This document shows, in pieces, positions 9,109-18,850 of a stretch of DNA of 64,000 bases (its first letter is position 1; each line of letters starts with the position of its first letter). The stretch covers positions 1,752,282 to 1,816,281 of the forward strand of contig NZ_CP028105.1 of assembly GCF_003019675.1 (NCBI RefSeq), read 5' to 3'. Source of the stretch: Fusobacterium ulcerans (lineage in GTDB: Bacteria > Fusobacteriota > Fusobacteriia > Fusobacteriales > Fusobacteriaceae). A program made the translations under genes and the position numbers. The notes under the pieces are model-generated. The model ran no database searches and was not told the origin of the DNA. It saw only the letters and a program-made list of their open reading frames with translations.

Positions 9109-10404
9109 CTAATCTCCTTGTATTCCTAGGTATTTAAAGCCTATATTTGCTCCAAGGAGTATGAACTTTTCTGTGAGAGTTTTATTTGAAGAATTTTTTA
9201 TTCTAAACCATATATTTTTAAATGTGTAGGTTTTTCTCCATACTTCTCTGTATATTTCATCAAGTCTCTTCATAGACATATTTTCTGGTTGAAAAACTGT
9301 GTTGTTTTGTGTATATTTAGACCAGTCTTTTATAATTATTCGGCCTTCTTTGTCCATTTTTCTATATAGCTCAGAATTTGGCAAAGGAGTCAAAATAGAA
9401 AATCTTGCCAAATCTAGTCCTAAATATTTTATTTTTTCAGGGAGTGCCAGCAAATCTTCTTCAGTGTCTCCATCCATTCCTAATACAAAACAACCATTTA
9501 TTGCTATATTATATTTATGAGCTCTATCTATGCAATCTTTATATCTTTCTACATTGGAAAATTTTTTATTTACTCCTTTTAAAGTTTCTTCTCTAAGAGA
9601 TTCAAACCCTATGAGAATACCTGAACATCCGCTTCTTTTGGCAGCTTCCATAAGCTCATCATCAAAAGGAGCATCAGCTGTGCCATTTCCAGCCCATTTT
9701 ATTTTTAACTTTTCCATTTCTTTCATTAATTTTAAAGAATATTCTTTAGGATAAAAGAAATTTGGATCAAAAAATATTATTTTATCACTCTTTAAACTTT
9801 TTATTTCTTCAATCACATCTTCTACTGGTCTGGGATTACTTTTCCACATCTCGCTTATAGCACAAAAACTGCATTTGTTGTCACAGCCTCTATCAGCTAT
9901 TACTGGCGATACCTTCATATATCTTTTACTTTTTATCAAATTTCTTGGAACCATTTTTATTTTTCTTACATCTATATTTTGGTTATTATATATTTTTTTG
10001 GGTTCTCCTTTGAGATAATCATGAAAAAATTCAGGAAGAGATATCTCACCTGCTCCTATTATTACAGTATCACAATGTTCTGCTGCTTCTTTAGGTACAG
10101 CAGAGGTATGATATCCTCCCATAACAATATATGCACCTCTTTTTTTAAATTCTTTTGAATGTATATATGCCTGTTTGCTGGAAGAGGTATCAAAAGATAT
10201 TACAATAATGTCATATTTTTTCTTATCATAATCTACTTTATAGGATATCTCATCACAAGCATCTATTTCTGCAATTATATCTTTTGGTACTAGTGATACC
10301 AATGTAGGTAGAGTAAGTGATGGATATGTCATTAGATTGGAAAATATTCCTCTGTATGATTTTTCTGTTTTGTTCCAAGCATGAATAAAAAGTATTTTTA
10401 AAAT
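9109..10404 (-). CDS. Cobalamin-binding-type radical SAM enzyme (type B paralogue 2), probable AUU start
   Basis: First gene of the operon. The first ATG (10332) gives 407 residues but cuts off the first strand of the B12-binding domain. Reading upstream in frame gives ILKILFIHAWNKTEKSYRG, which aligns with the start of the 2880-4220 paralogue (MRIVFLAPSGAMHRYNG). No ATG, GTG or TTG is available there. An ATT at 10404 sits six bases from a strong GGGAGGG (10411-10417), so I choose it: 431 residues. The radical SAM cysteines are then C174-x3-C178-x2-C181 (RGCDNKCSFC), with FFDPNFF and IGFESLREETL blocks and the type B tail (VFQPENM, then WRKTYTFKNIW). The substrate is unknown. Confidence 0.8.
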   Translation of the reverse strand: MLKILFIHAWNKTEKSYRGIFSNLMTYPSLTLPTLVSLVPKDIIAEIDACDEISYKVDYDKKKYDIIVISFDTSSSKQAYIHSKEFKKRGAYIVMGGYHTSAVPKEAAEHCDTVIIGAGEISLPEFFHDYLKGEPKKIYNNQNIDVRKIKMVPRNLIKSKRYMKVSPVIADRGCDNKCSFCAISEMWKSNPRPVEDVIEEIKSLKSDKIIFFDPNFFYPKEYSLKLMKEMEKLKIKWAGNGTADAPFDDELMEAAKRSGCSGILIGFESLREETLKGVNKKFSNVERYKDCIDRAHKYNIAINGCFVLGMDGDTEEDLLALPEKIKYLGLDLARFSILTPLPNSELYRKMDKEGRIIIKDWSKYTQNNTVFQPENMSMKRLDEIYREVWRKTYTFKNIWFRIKNSSNKTLTEKFILLGANIGFKYLGIQGD

Positions 10405-10410
10405 ATCAAT

Positions 10411-10417
10411 CCCTCCC
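10411..10417 (-). promoter_or_regulatory. Ribosome binding site that decides a non-AUG start
   Basis: On the minus strand GGGAGGG lies six bases before the ATT at 10402-10404 and 78 bases before the first ATG. The spacing fits only initiation at or next to the ATT. A second ATT at 10408-10410 directly abuts the site and is too close to be used. Confidence 0.6.
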
Positions 10418-10435
10418 TTAATGTTTCTTATTACT

Positions 10436-10441
10436 ATTATA
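10436..10441 (-). promoter_or_regulatory. Candidate -10 element of the radical SAM operon
   Basis: The minus strand reads TATAAT here, about 20 bases ahead of the ribosome binding site. An AT-rich region upstream offers only weak -35 matches (TTCTTA or TTATTT). It is the only convincing hexamer found in the short 5' leader. Confidence 0.4.
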
Positions 10442-10748
10442 GTATATTTTTTCTATAAAAATAAGAAGTAATATTTAGTGAGAATCAAGATACAGGAACT
10501 GTTTTAATAGAAATTTGTATATAATAATATTTATAAGATATAAAACAAATTAGGTTCAAAGAAAAATAGTAGTTAAATTTTTCTTTTTTAGGTATTTATT
10601 AAAAAGTTATAACTTTTATTACAGAATTGTAAAAAGTAAAAAAATTATAAAATTAAAATGTTCTAATAAAATTTATCATAGAGTTTTTTTATTCTCCTTG
10701 AGGAAAGAAAATATTTTACATCAAAGCTTAATAAATCTCTTCTTTTTA

Positions 10749-10777
10749 TTGACATTTCATATATATTATGATATACT
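10749..10777 (+). promoter_or_regulatory. Sigma-70-type promoter of the L21-L27 operon
   Basis: A perfect TTGACA (-35, 10749-10754) and TATACT (-10, 10772-10777) are separated by 17 bases. The predicted transcript starts near 10784, giving a leader of about 70 bases. The stretch 10445-10748 to its left is AT-rich and shows no gene; it holds only a weak A/T hairpin near 10558-10592. Confidence 0.8.
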
Positions 10778-10790
10778 TTACCGTAGATTA

Positions 10791-10826
10791 CGCTTGGAAA
10801 GGGTCATCAGCAACCCTAGGCCAGCG
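10791..10826 (+). ncRNA. Structured leader of rplU (L21-leader-like)
   Basis: The leader between promoter and gene can fold: CGCTTGG (10791-10797) pairs with CCAGCG (10821-10826) with one bulge, and inside it GGGT (10801-10804) pairs with ACCC (10813-10816). Ribosomal protein operons often have such autoregulatory leaders, and an L21 leader class is known in Firmicutes. Whether this one belongs to it cannot be settled by eye. It is unusually GC-rich for the window. Confidence 0.45.
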
Positions 10827-10852
10827 ATTGCAATACTTTTGGAGGTGTTAAA

Positions 10853-11164
10853 ATGTACGCAGTTATAAAAACTGGTGGTAAACAGTACAAAGTAGCAGAA
10901 GGTGACGTATTAAGAGTAGAAAAATTAAATGCTGAAGTTAACGCAACTGTAGAATTAACTGAAGTTCTTTTAGTAGCTAATGGAGAAACTGTAAAAGTTG
11001 GAACTCCTGTAGTTGACGGAGCTAAAGTAGTAGCAGAAGTAGTAGCTCAAGGTAAAGGTGCTAAAGTTGTTAACTTCAAATACAAGCCAAAAACAGGATA
11101 CCACAGAAAAAAAGGTCACAGACAATTATTTACTGAGATCAAAGTTACTTCAATCAACGCTTAA
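10853..11164 (+). CDS. rplU: 50S ribosomal protein L21
   Basis: 103 residues, the normal length. It starts [18 protein letters not shown], and the family signature near the end is intact ([16 protein letters not shown]). It binds 23S rRNA near L20 in the large subunit. GGAGGTG lies eight bases before the ATG. First gene of the conserved rplU-prp-rpmA operon, seven bases before prp. Confidence 0.98.
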   Translation: MYAVIKTGGKQYKVAEGDVLRVEKLNAEVNATVELTEVLLVANGETVKVGTPVVDGAKVVAEVVAQGKGAKVVNFKYKPKTGYHRKKGHRQLFTEIKVTSINA

Positions 11165-11171
11165 TTAATTT

Positions 11172-11507
11172 ATGACAAGAGTTGAAATCTTTAGAAAAAA
11201 TGGTAGAATTGTGGGATACAAGGCTACTGGTCATTCAGACTATGCTGAATATGGAGAAGATATAGTATGTGCAGCACTGTCAATGGCATTACAAATGCCC
11301 TTGGGAGGAATGCAGGACGTTCTTGAGCTGATACCCAAATTTGATATAGATTCTGATGGATACCTTAGGGTAGATATGAGAGGAATGGATAATAAAGGTA
11401 AAGAAAGGGAACTAGATACTCTTCTAGAAAGCATGGCTTTAATGGTTGAAAATTTATCAAAAGAATATCCTAAAAATGTAAAGCTTGTAGAGAAGGAGGA
11501 AAAATAG
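11172..11507 (+). CDS. prp: Ribosomal-processing cysteine protease Prp
   Basis: 111 residues of the YsxB/DUF464 family. The catalytic pair is visible as His21 and Cys33 in TGHSDYAEYGEDIVCAALS. Prp removes the N-terminal extension of ribosomal protein L27 before or during ribosome assembly. It is encoded between rplU and rpmA as in Firmicutes and Fusobacteria, and its stop is immediately followed by the rpmA ATG. The L27 encoded next door carries the matching cleavage sequence, which supports the call. Confidence 0.95.
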   Translation: MTRVEIFRKNGRIVGYKATGHSDYAEYGEDIVCAALSMALQMPLGGMQDVLELIPKFDIDSDGYLRVDMRGMDNKGKERELDTLLESMALMVENLSKEYPKNVKLVEKEEK

Positions 11508-11792
11508 ATGCAATTTACTTTAAATATACAATTATTTGCACATAAAAAAGGGCAAGGTTCTGTTAAAAACGGAAGAGACTCAAATCCTAAATATCTTGGA
11601 ATCAAAAAATATGATGGAGAAGTTGTTAAAGCTGGAAACATCATAGTTAGACAAAGAGGAACTGCTATCCATGCAGGAAACAACATGGGAGTTGGGAAAG
11701 ACCACACTTTATTTGCTTTAATTGATGGTTATGTAAAATTTGAAAGACTTGGAAAAGACAAAAAACAAGTTTCAATTTACTCTGAAAAATAA
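11508..11792 (+). CDS. rpmA: 50S ribosomal protein L27 with Prp-cleaved N-terminal extension
   Basis: 94 residues. The first ten, [10 protein letters not shown], form the extension that Prp removes to expose AHKKG, the N-terminus that reaches the peptidyl-transferase centre. The rest ([22 protein letters not shown], then [23 protein letters not shown]) is typical L27. GAAGGAGG lies at the end of prp, so the two genes are coupled. An intrinsic terminator follows. Confidence 0.98.
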   Translation: MQFTLNIQLFAHKKGQGSVKNGRDSNPKYLGIKKYDGEVVKAGNIIVRQRGTAIHAGNNMGVGKDHTLFALIDGYVKFERLGKDKKQVSIYSEK

Positions 11793-11811
11793 TAGCATTT
11801 AATAAAAATAC

Positions 11812-11846
11812 TGAGAAGCTAGAGAAATCAAAGCTTCTCATTTTTT
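11812..11846. terminator. Intrinsic terminator after rpmA
   Basis: TGAGAAGCT and AGCTTCTCA form a perfect nine-base stem, followed by six T. It also lies at the end of the convergent LysR gene and may act in both directions. Confidence 0.85.
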
Positions 11847-12714
11847 ATATAAATTTTATTTCTTTCAAAAAAGAATTTATATATTTATTATCAAATCTTT
11901 CTTTCCTCACAGAGATAAAAATATTAGTAACCATTTCCTCTCTATCTAAAATTGGAATTTCAATAAGAGTTCCCTTTTTTATCTCATTTTTCACCATAGC
12001 AAATGGAAGAAAAGTAACACCCTTTCCAAGCAAAACAAATTTTTTAGAAGTTGCTAACATGTTGGGCTGAATATTGTAAACTTTGTTTTGAGTAAAAATA
12101 TTTTTTGATAAATCAACCATACTTCCACTCCAAACATCAGAAAATATAACAGAAAGATTCCTTAATTCTGATAATTCTATCCCTCCTTTCAATAAGTTAT
12201 ATTTTTCATTTCCTACCAAAATTACTCTTTCTTTTTTATATAGTTTTGAAATTATTCTTGAATTAGTTATTTCATAGGTAGTAAAAGTAATATCAAAAAT
12301 TCCGTTATTCACCATAGGAATTAGTTCTTCTGTATGAGAAATAAATATTTCCGTTGCTATTTCTGGATTATTTTCTACAAACTTTTCTAAATATTCCTCT
12401 ATAAGAGCGTCATAAAACCATTGAACAGCTCCTATTTTAACTCTCTCTTGGTAAATATTTAAATAATTTATCTCCTTCAAAATATTATCAGATAATTTAT
12501 CCATTGTCTTAGCATATTCTAAAAAGATTTTTCCTTCTGGAGTCAAAGAAACATATTTTTTATCTCTAACAAATAACTTTTTTCCTACTTCATTTTCTAA
12601 ATTTTTTATTCTTAAAGAAACTGTTGACTGGACCACATGAACTAGTTCCGCCGTTCTATTGAAATTTTGACAAGAAGCTAATACTATAAAAGTTTTTATT
12701 TCATCTAAGCTCAT
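11845..12714 (-). CDS. LysR-family transcriptional regulator
   Basis: 289 residues. The N-terminal winged HTH is clear (MSLDEIKTFIVLASCQNFNRTAELVHVVQSTVSLRIKNLE; LFVRDKKYVSLTPEG), followed by a periplasmic-binding-like effector domain. It is divergent from the PLP enzyme and NhaC antiporter genes and is their likely regulator. The ligand is perhaps the amino acid they handle (inference). The last bases overlap the AT-rich tail of the rpmA terminator. Confidence 0.9.
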   Translation of the reverse strand: MSLDEIKTFIVLASCQNFNRTAELVHVVQSTVSLRIKNLENEVGKKLFVRDKKYVSLTPEGKIFLEYAKTMDKLSDNILKEINYLNIYQERVKIGAVQWFYDALIEEYLEKFVENNPEIATEIFISHTEELIPMVNNGIFDITFTTYEITNSRIISKLYKKERVILVGNEKYNLLKGGIELSELRNLSVIFSDVWSGSMVDLSKNIFTQNKVYNIQPNMLATSKKFVLLGKGVTFLPFAMVKNEIKKGTLIEIPILDREEMVTNIFISVRKERFDNKYINSFLKEIKFI

Positions 12715-12847
12715 CTACCATCACCTCTTTAATTTATTTTTCCGATTATAGCAATTATAACAAATCGTTATACAAAAGTAAATGGATATGTTATATTTCA
12801 ATTATAAAAAATACACTTTAACTAAAAAACTAACAGAGGGTGATGAA

Positions 12848-14095
12848 ATGAGCTATTTAAAAAATATTGTATGTCCTCATTGCGGAAGAGAATTAGAAAC
12901 AGAATTTTATAAAGCATGTCCATACTGCAAAGAAAAAGGAATTTATACAAACTATGAGACAATCTATGATTTAAAAAATACAAAACTAGACAAAAATAAT
13001 AACGAGAAAGGAATTTATAAATATTCATCTTTTTTTCCACTAAAAGAAAATTCTTCTAAAATAAGTATTAACGAAGGAAATACTCCTTTAATAAAACTAG
13101 AAAGATTAGGAAAGCTATGGGGATTAGATAATCTTTATTTAAAAGATGAAAGCAAAAATCCTACAATGTCTCATAAAGACAGAATGTGTTCTTTAATGAT
13201 TTCCAAAGCAATAGAGATGAAGGCTCCTGGAGTAGTAATTGCCTCTACTGGAAATCAGGGAGCAGCTGTTGCTGCATACTGTGCAGTAGCTAAAATTCCT
13301 TGTGTTATCTTTACTACACCAAATGTTTCTCCAACTATGAAAATATTTATGCAGTCTTTTGGAGCTTATGTTTTTGTAACTCCAACTATGGAAGATAGAG
13401 TTACAATGATGAAAAAATTAGTTGAGGAATACAATTATTTTCCTGCAAGTGGATTAGAAAATCCTCCTATTGGAAGTTGCTGTTTTGCTATTGATGCATA
13501 TAAGACAATAGCATTTGAAGTTTTTGAGCAGCTAAATAATAATATTCCTGATTACTTTATTGTTCCTATTTCCTATGGAGATACCCTCTATGGAATATAT
13601 AAAGGAATGAGTGACTTAAAGGAGATGGGATATGTAGACAAAACTCCAAAATTTGTTGCTGCTGAAGTATTTGGAGCTGCAAAAACAACTTTGGCTGCTG
13701 ATTCTTCTGTTCCTTTAGCTGTAGAAACTTCTTCATCTATACAAACATCTATAGCAGCTGGAAATATAGCATACCTTACATTAAAAGCTTTAAAAGAAAG
13801 CAATGGATCTGCTGAAACTAGTTGTGATGAAGAAGCATTAGAGATGCAGAAACTTCTTTGTGAAACTGAAGGAATCCTTGCAGAGACATCCTCAGTAGCT
13901 AGCTTAGTTGCTTTGAAAAAAATGCTGGAAAATAAAAAAATATCTTCATCAGATAAAATTGTTCTTCTCCTTACATCTACAGGAGTAAAAACTCCTGAGA
14001 TTATTGAACAATGGCTACCTAAACTACCTAGTATAAATCCTAATATGGAATCTTTTAAAGAGGAAATGTTAAATACGTATAAATTTAAATTTTAA
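12848..14095 (+). CDS. Threonine-synthase-like PLP enzyme with N-terminal zinc ribbon
   Basis: 415 residues from the ATG at 12848, which has GAGGGTG before it; an upstream ATG at 12782 would add 22 non-family residues. A zinc ribbon C9-x2-C12...C24-x2-C27 leads into a fold-type II PLP domain. The internal aldimine lysine should be K110 in NPTMSHKDRM, where classical threonine synthases have NPTGSFKDRG. The GNQGAAVAAYCA loop (normally SSGN-like) and a glycine/serine-rich phosphate loop are recognisable. Because the gene stands alone with a LysR and an NhaC carrier and no hom or thrB, a catabolic beta-elimination or beta-replacement on an amino acid seems as likely as threonine synthesis. Exact substrate unknown. 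Confidence 0.8.
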   Translation: MSYLKNIVCPHCGRELETEFYKACPYCKEKGIYTNYETIYDLKNTKLDKNNNEKGIYKYSSFFPLKENSSKISINEGNTPLIKLERLGKLWGLDNLYLKDESKNPTMSHKDRMCSLMISKAIEMKAPGVVIASTGNQGAAVAAYCAVAKIPCVIFTTPNVSPTMKIFMQSFGAYVFVTPTMEDRVTMMKKLVEEYNYFPASGLENPPIGSCCFAIDAYKTIAFEVFEQLNNNIPDYFIVPISYGDTLYGIYKGMSDLKEMGYVDKTPKFVAAEVFGAAKTTLAADSSVPLAVETSSSIQTSIAAGNIAYLTLKALKESNGSAETSCDEEALEMQKLLCETEGILAETSSVASLVALKKMLENKKISSSDKIVLLLTSTGVKTPEIIEQWLPKLPSINPNMESFKEEMLNTYKFKF

Positions 14096-14114
14096 ATAAC
14101 AAGGGGGAAAAATT

Positions 14115-15500
14115 ATGGAATTAGTTAGACAAAAAGCTACTACAAAATATGCTGTATTTGTTTTATTTACTATACTTTTTATTGCCTTAGGAGCAAATAT
14201 TTTGTTGAAAGCTCCTATTCAACCTATGTTCTTAATTGTATGGCTATTTATCTATCCAGCTTGTATGCGTTTAGGTTACTCTTTTAAAGAGATAGATGAT
14301 GGAGTTATGGAATCATGCAAAAAAGGATTAGGAGCGGTTTTAATATTAATGGCTGTTGGAGCTATAATAAGTACTTGGATAGCAGCTGGAACTGTTCCTG
14401 CAATTATATACTACGGTTTGAAATTGATAAGCCCTAAAATGTTTCTTCTTGCTACTTTCTTGTTATGTAGTTTTGTTTCAATAGCTTGTGGTACTTCTTG
14501 GGGAACAATGGGAACAGCTGGAATAGCTATGTTTGCTATTGGAGAAAGTTTAGGTATTCCTACTGGAATGACCATTGGAGCTATTATTAGTGGATCGTAT
14601 CTTGGAGATATGATTTCACCTATGTCTGACAGTACCAATGTTGCTGCCGCTGCTGCGGGAACTGATTTGATAACTCATTGTAAAGAACTACTTTATTTAG
14701 CTTTCCCTGTATCTGTAGTTACAGGAATAATATACTATATCTTAGGTTTAAAATTTGCTGTTGATAATTTTGATGATAGTTATATAGTTCATGTTAGCAG
14801 CTTGCTAACTTCAAATTTTAAAACTGGATTAATTGCTTTTATTCCAATGATATTTCTGTTACTTTTATTATTCTTTAAAAAGCCAGCAATGTTATCAATG
14901 GTTGCCTCATCTCTTGTAGCAGGATTAATAGCAGTTCTCTATCAAGGAATGCCTCTAAAAAATATGATTCCTGTATTCTGGGCTGGATTTAAAATTAATA
15001 GTGGCGAGGTTTTTCTGGATACTCTTTTAAATAGAGGAGGAGTTCAAAGTATGTTCTCTTCAGCTTGTATGATGCTATTTGCCTTTGGAATGATAGGAGC
15101 CCTAAATGTAGTGGGAATATTAGATGCTTTAGTAAATCCAATAGTAAAAAAGATAAAAACTGTAACTCAGTTAACTGGAATCAGCCAGCTTATTTCAATA
15201 ATAGGAAATACTATGGGAACAAATACATTTTCACTTTTAATGACAGGTTCTCTTTTAGCACCTGTATATAAGAAATTTAATCTAGATCCAACAAATCTTT
15301 CTAAAGCAATAAATTCTACTTCAACAGTTATATGTCCATTTATCCCTTGGAATGCTTCAGGAATATTTGTATTAGGACTTTTTGGTGGAAGTGTCACAGA
15401 CTTTATCCCTTATGCTTTTTATTCATACTTGATGCCTATAACAGCTTTCATGGCAGTAGTTTTCAGATTGAAAGTTAAATATAATAAAAATACTGATTAA
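14115..15500 (+). CDS. NhaC-family Na+/H+ (amino acid or organic acid) antiporter
   Basis: 461 residues with about 11-12 membrane segments. Family motifs include GTSWGTMGTAGIAMFAIG and YLGDMISPMSDSTNVAAAAAGTD, the conserved discontinuous-helix region. NhaC-family members exchange H+ or Na+ and include substrate/product antiporters such as MleN. AAGGGGG precedes the ATG, 19 bases after the PLP enzyme gene. It probably moves that enzyme's substrate or product. Two further paralogues lie at 29858 and 53165. Confidence 0.88.
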   Translation: MELVRQKATTKYAVFVLFTILFIALGANILLKAPIQPMFLIVWLFIYPACMRLGYSFKEIDDGVMESCKKGLGAVLILMAVGAIISTWIAAGTVPAIIYYGLKLISPKMFLLATFLLCSFVSIACGTSWGTMGTAGIAMFAIGESLGIPTGMTIGAIISGSYLGDMISPMSDSTNVAAAAAGTDLITHCKELLYLAFPVSVVTGIIYYILGLKFAVDNFDDSYIVHVSSLLTSNFKTGLIAFIPMIFLLLLLFFKKPAMLSMVASSLVAGLIAVLYQGMPLKNMIPVFWAGFKINSGEVFLDTLLNRGGVQSMFSSACMMLFAFGMIGALNVVGILDALVNPIVKKIKTVTQLTGISQLISIIGNTMGTNTFSLLMTGSLLAPVYKKFNLDPTNLSKAINSTSTVICPFIPWNASGIFVLGLFGGSVTDFIPYAFYSYLMPITAFMAVVFRLKVKYNKNTD

Positions 15501-15543
15501 AAAATACTGGGGCTGTTGCAAATTCAAAATAGCCCAATTACCC

Positions 15544-15585
15544 AAAAAGCTGACTTGAAGTTTTCTTCTTGTCAGCTTTTTCTTT
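15544..15585 (+). terminator. Hairpin terminator just inside the left end of the insertion sequence
   Basis: AAAAGCTGAC and GTCAGCTTTT form a ten-base stem followed by T-rich sequence. It would end the NhaC transcript and shield the transposase from read-through, a common arrangement in insertion sequences. Confidence 0.65.
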
Positions 15586-15645
15586 TAAAATAAAAAAAGG
15601 TATAAAATACTAAAAATTTTTTCAAATTTCTAATATAATATACCT

Positions 15646-17113
15646 ATGCAAAAACCAATTAATAATAACATTTTTTTTCAATTAAATCAACCCAAACTTT
15701 TTAACTTTTTACAATATGAAATTTCTGATAATGATCCTGTAAGAAAACTTAGCTCAATATTGGAGGGATTAGATTTTAGTAGTTTAATGCAAGTATTTTC
15801 TTACAAAACAAAGGTACATCCTATCAGAATGTTTTCTATCATTGTTTATGCCTATTCGCGCAATTTAACTTCTACTAGAGATATAGAAATGGCTTGCCAT
15901 GAAAATATTAAATTTAGGTTTCTTTTACAAAATTCTAAAATTCCTGTTCACTCTACTATTTCTAGATTTTTAGCAAAAACTGAAGATATTCTTCAAGATC
16001 TATTTGAACAATTCATTGAAAAAATTTTTGAAATGGAAGATATTTCTACTGAAACAATATATATTGATGGTACTAAAATTGAAGCATATGCTAATAAATA
16101 TACATTTGTTTGGAAAAAATCTATTGAGAAATACAGAGATAGATTAGATGAAAAAATTCTTGAACTAATTTCAAATTTTAATGATGATTTCAACTTACAA
16201 TATGACAACTTCCTTGAAATATATTCGTATCTTTCTAATTTGAATTTTCAAATAGTCAAAGGTAGAGGAAAGCGAAAATCTAAAGAACAAAAATATTTAG
16301 AATTATGCGCAGAATACTTAGAAAAGTATCAAAAATATTCTAATCATTTTAAAAATCTTAATGGTAGAAATAGCTATTCAAAAACCGATATAGATGCTAC
16401 TTTTATAAGAATGAAAGATGACCATATGAGAAATGGTCAATTAAAACCTGGATATAATCTACAAATAGGAGTGATTAGCGAATATATTTCTTCATATGAA
16501 ATTTTTTCTAACCCTTCTGATTCTAAAACTTTGATTCCATTTTTAGAGAAAATTTCATCTCAAAATTTAGAAATTAAAAATATTGTAGCTGATGCAGGAT
16601 ATGAAAGTATTTCAAATTATGAATATTTGGAAAAAATGGACTTTACTTCATATATAAAACCAATATATTTTGAAAAATCTAAAATCAGAAAGTTTAAAAA
16701 TGATTTAAACAGAGTAGAAAATTTAATATATGATCATTCTGAAAATAAGCTATTTAGAAAAGATGGATTAGAATTAGAATTTCTATACTCTAACAAAAAT
16801 AATACAGTTCAATATTTTTGGAATCCTGAAACTAACAAAAAAATTAAGTACAATGCGTTTATCAAATAAATCAAAAGAGAATGTATCAAGCGATTATGGA
16901 AAACAATTAAGAATGAATAGAAGTATTCAAGTAGAAGGTGCTTTTGCAGTTTTGAAAGAAGATATGAAATTGCGAAAATTAAAAGTTCGAAGTAAAAAAA
17001 GTGTTTTAAGAGAAATATGTCTGTTTTGTATAGCTTACAACTTCAACAGATATCTAAGCAGAAATATAAATAATCGCTTAGGAACAACACTTCACTCATT
17101 AAAAGTAGCTTAG
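15646..17113 (+). pseudogene. IS1182-family transposase, split by a frameshift
   Basis: Frame one (15646-16869, 407 residues) carries the IS1182 N-terminal domain (YSRNLTSTRDIEMACHENIKF), the first catalytic Asp in YIDGTKIEAYANKYTF and the second in VADAGYES. The C-terminal part, with the catalytic Glu in MNRSIQVEGAFAVLKED, lies in another frame (16853-17113). A +1 shift between about 16850 and 16875 is needed to join them: frame one ends ..YNAFIK-stop while the other continues KSKENVSSDYGKQLRMN. Neither piece has a full DDE triad, so the enzyme is inactive unless ribosomes shift. IS1182 members normally use one frame of about 450-560 residues, so I call it broken. Programmed shifting is not excluded. 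Confidence 0.8.
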
Positions 17114-17224
17114 ATAAATAAAAAATCATCTACTTCTTTTTTTGATACTTAAAAATAAATATAAAAATATAAGTTAGCAGAAATCTATAAAATAGATTTC
17201 TATTTTTTTATGTAAAATAAGAGA

Positions 17225-17268
17225 GGCTGCACAAATTAGTTTATAAATCACTAATTTGTAACAGCCCC
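17225..17268. repeat. Hairpin at the right end of the insertion sequence
   Basis: GGCTGCACAAATTAG and CTAATTTGTAACAGCC are inverted around TTTATAAATCA. The right arm is the terminal inverted repeat, so the left arm is a second, diverged copy of it. It may also terminate the bgl operon, which ends at 17283 on the other strand. Confidence 0.6.
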
Positions 17269-17282
17269 TAAAATGATATTAT

Positions 17283-18773
<1,491 letters not shown>

Positions 18774-18850
18774 CTAAATATAAATTTTAAAGATTTAATA
18801 AATCTTTTTTTGTTATGATCAAAAACTTTAAATTAAATTTATTTTAAATA

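Larger units (their letters stand above)
15509..17268. mobile_element. IS1182-family insertion sequence with frameshifted transposase
   Basis: The ends are GGGGCTGTTGCAAATT (15509-15524) and its inverted copy AATTTGTAACAGCCCC (17253-17268), 15 of 16 bases matching. Inside is a DDE transposase in two frames (15646-17113). An internal hairpin near the left end (15544-15585) may block outside transcription. A second partial copy of the terminal sequence (17225-17237) pairs with the right end as a hairpin. No target duplication could be recognised. Size is about 1.76 kb. Confidence 0.85.

Noticed and set aside
10420-10850. Search for a RiPP precursor peptide upstream of the radical SAM operon
   Set aside because: No short ORF with a ribosome site was seen on either strand in this stretch, nor at 438-502, so a peptide substrate is not supported by the window.
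11240-11707. 155-codon minus-strand frame across prp and rpmA
   Set aside because: It is a shadow of two certain genes; no start signal or family resemblance.
12782-12847. Upstream start giving 22 extra residues to the threonine-synthase-like enzyme
   Set aside because: The extra residues (MDMLYFNYKKYTLTKK..) do not fit the family, and the ribosome site lies just before the ATG at 12848.
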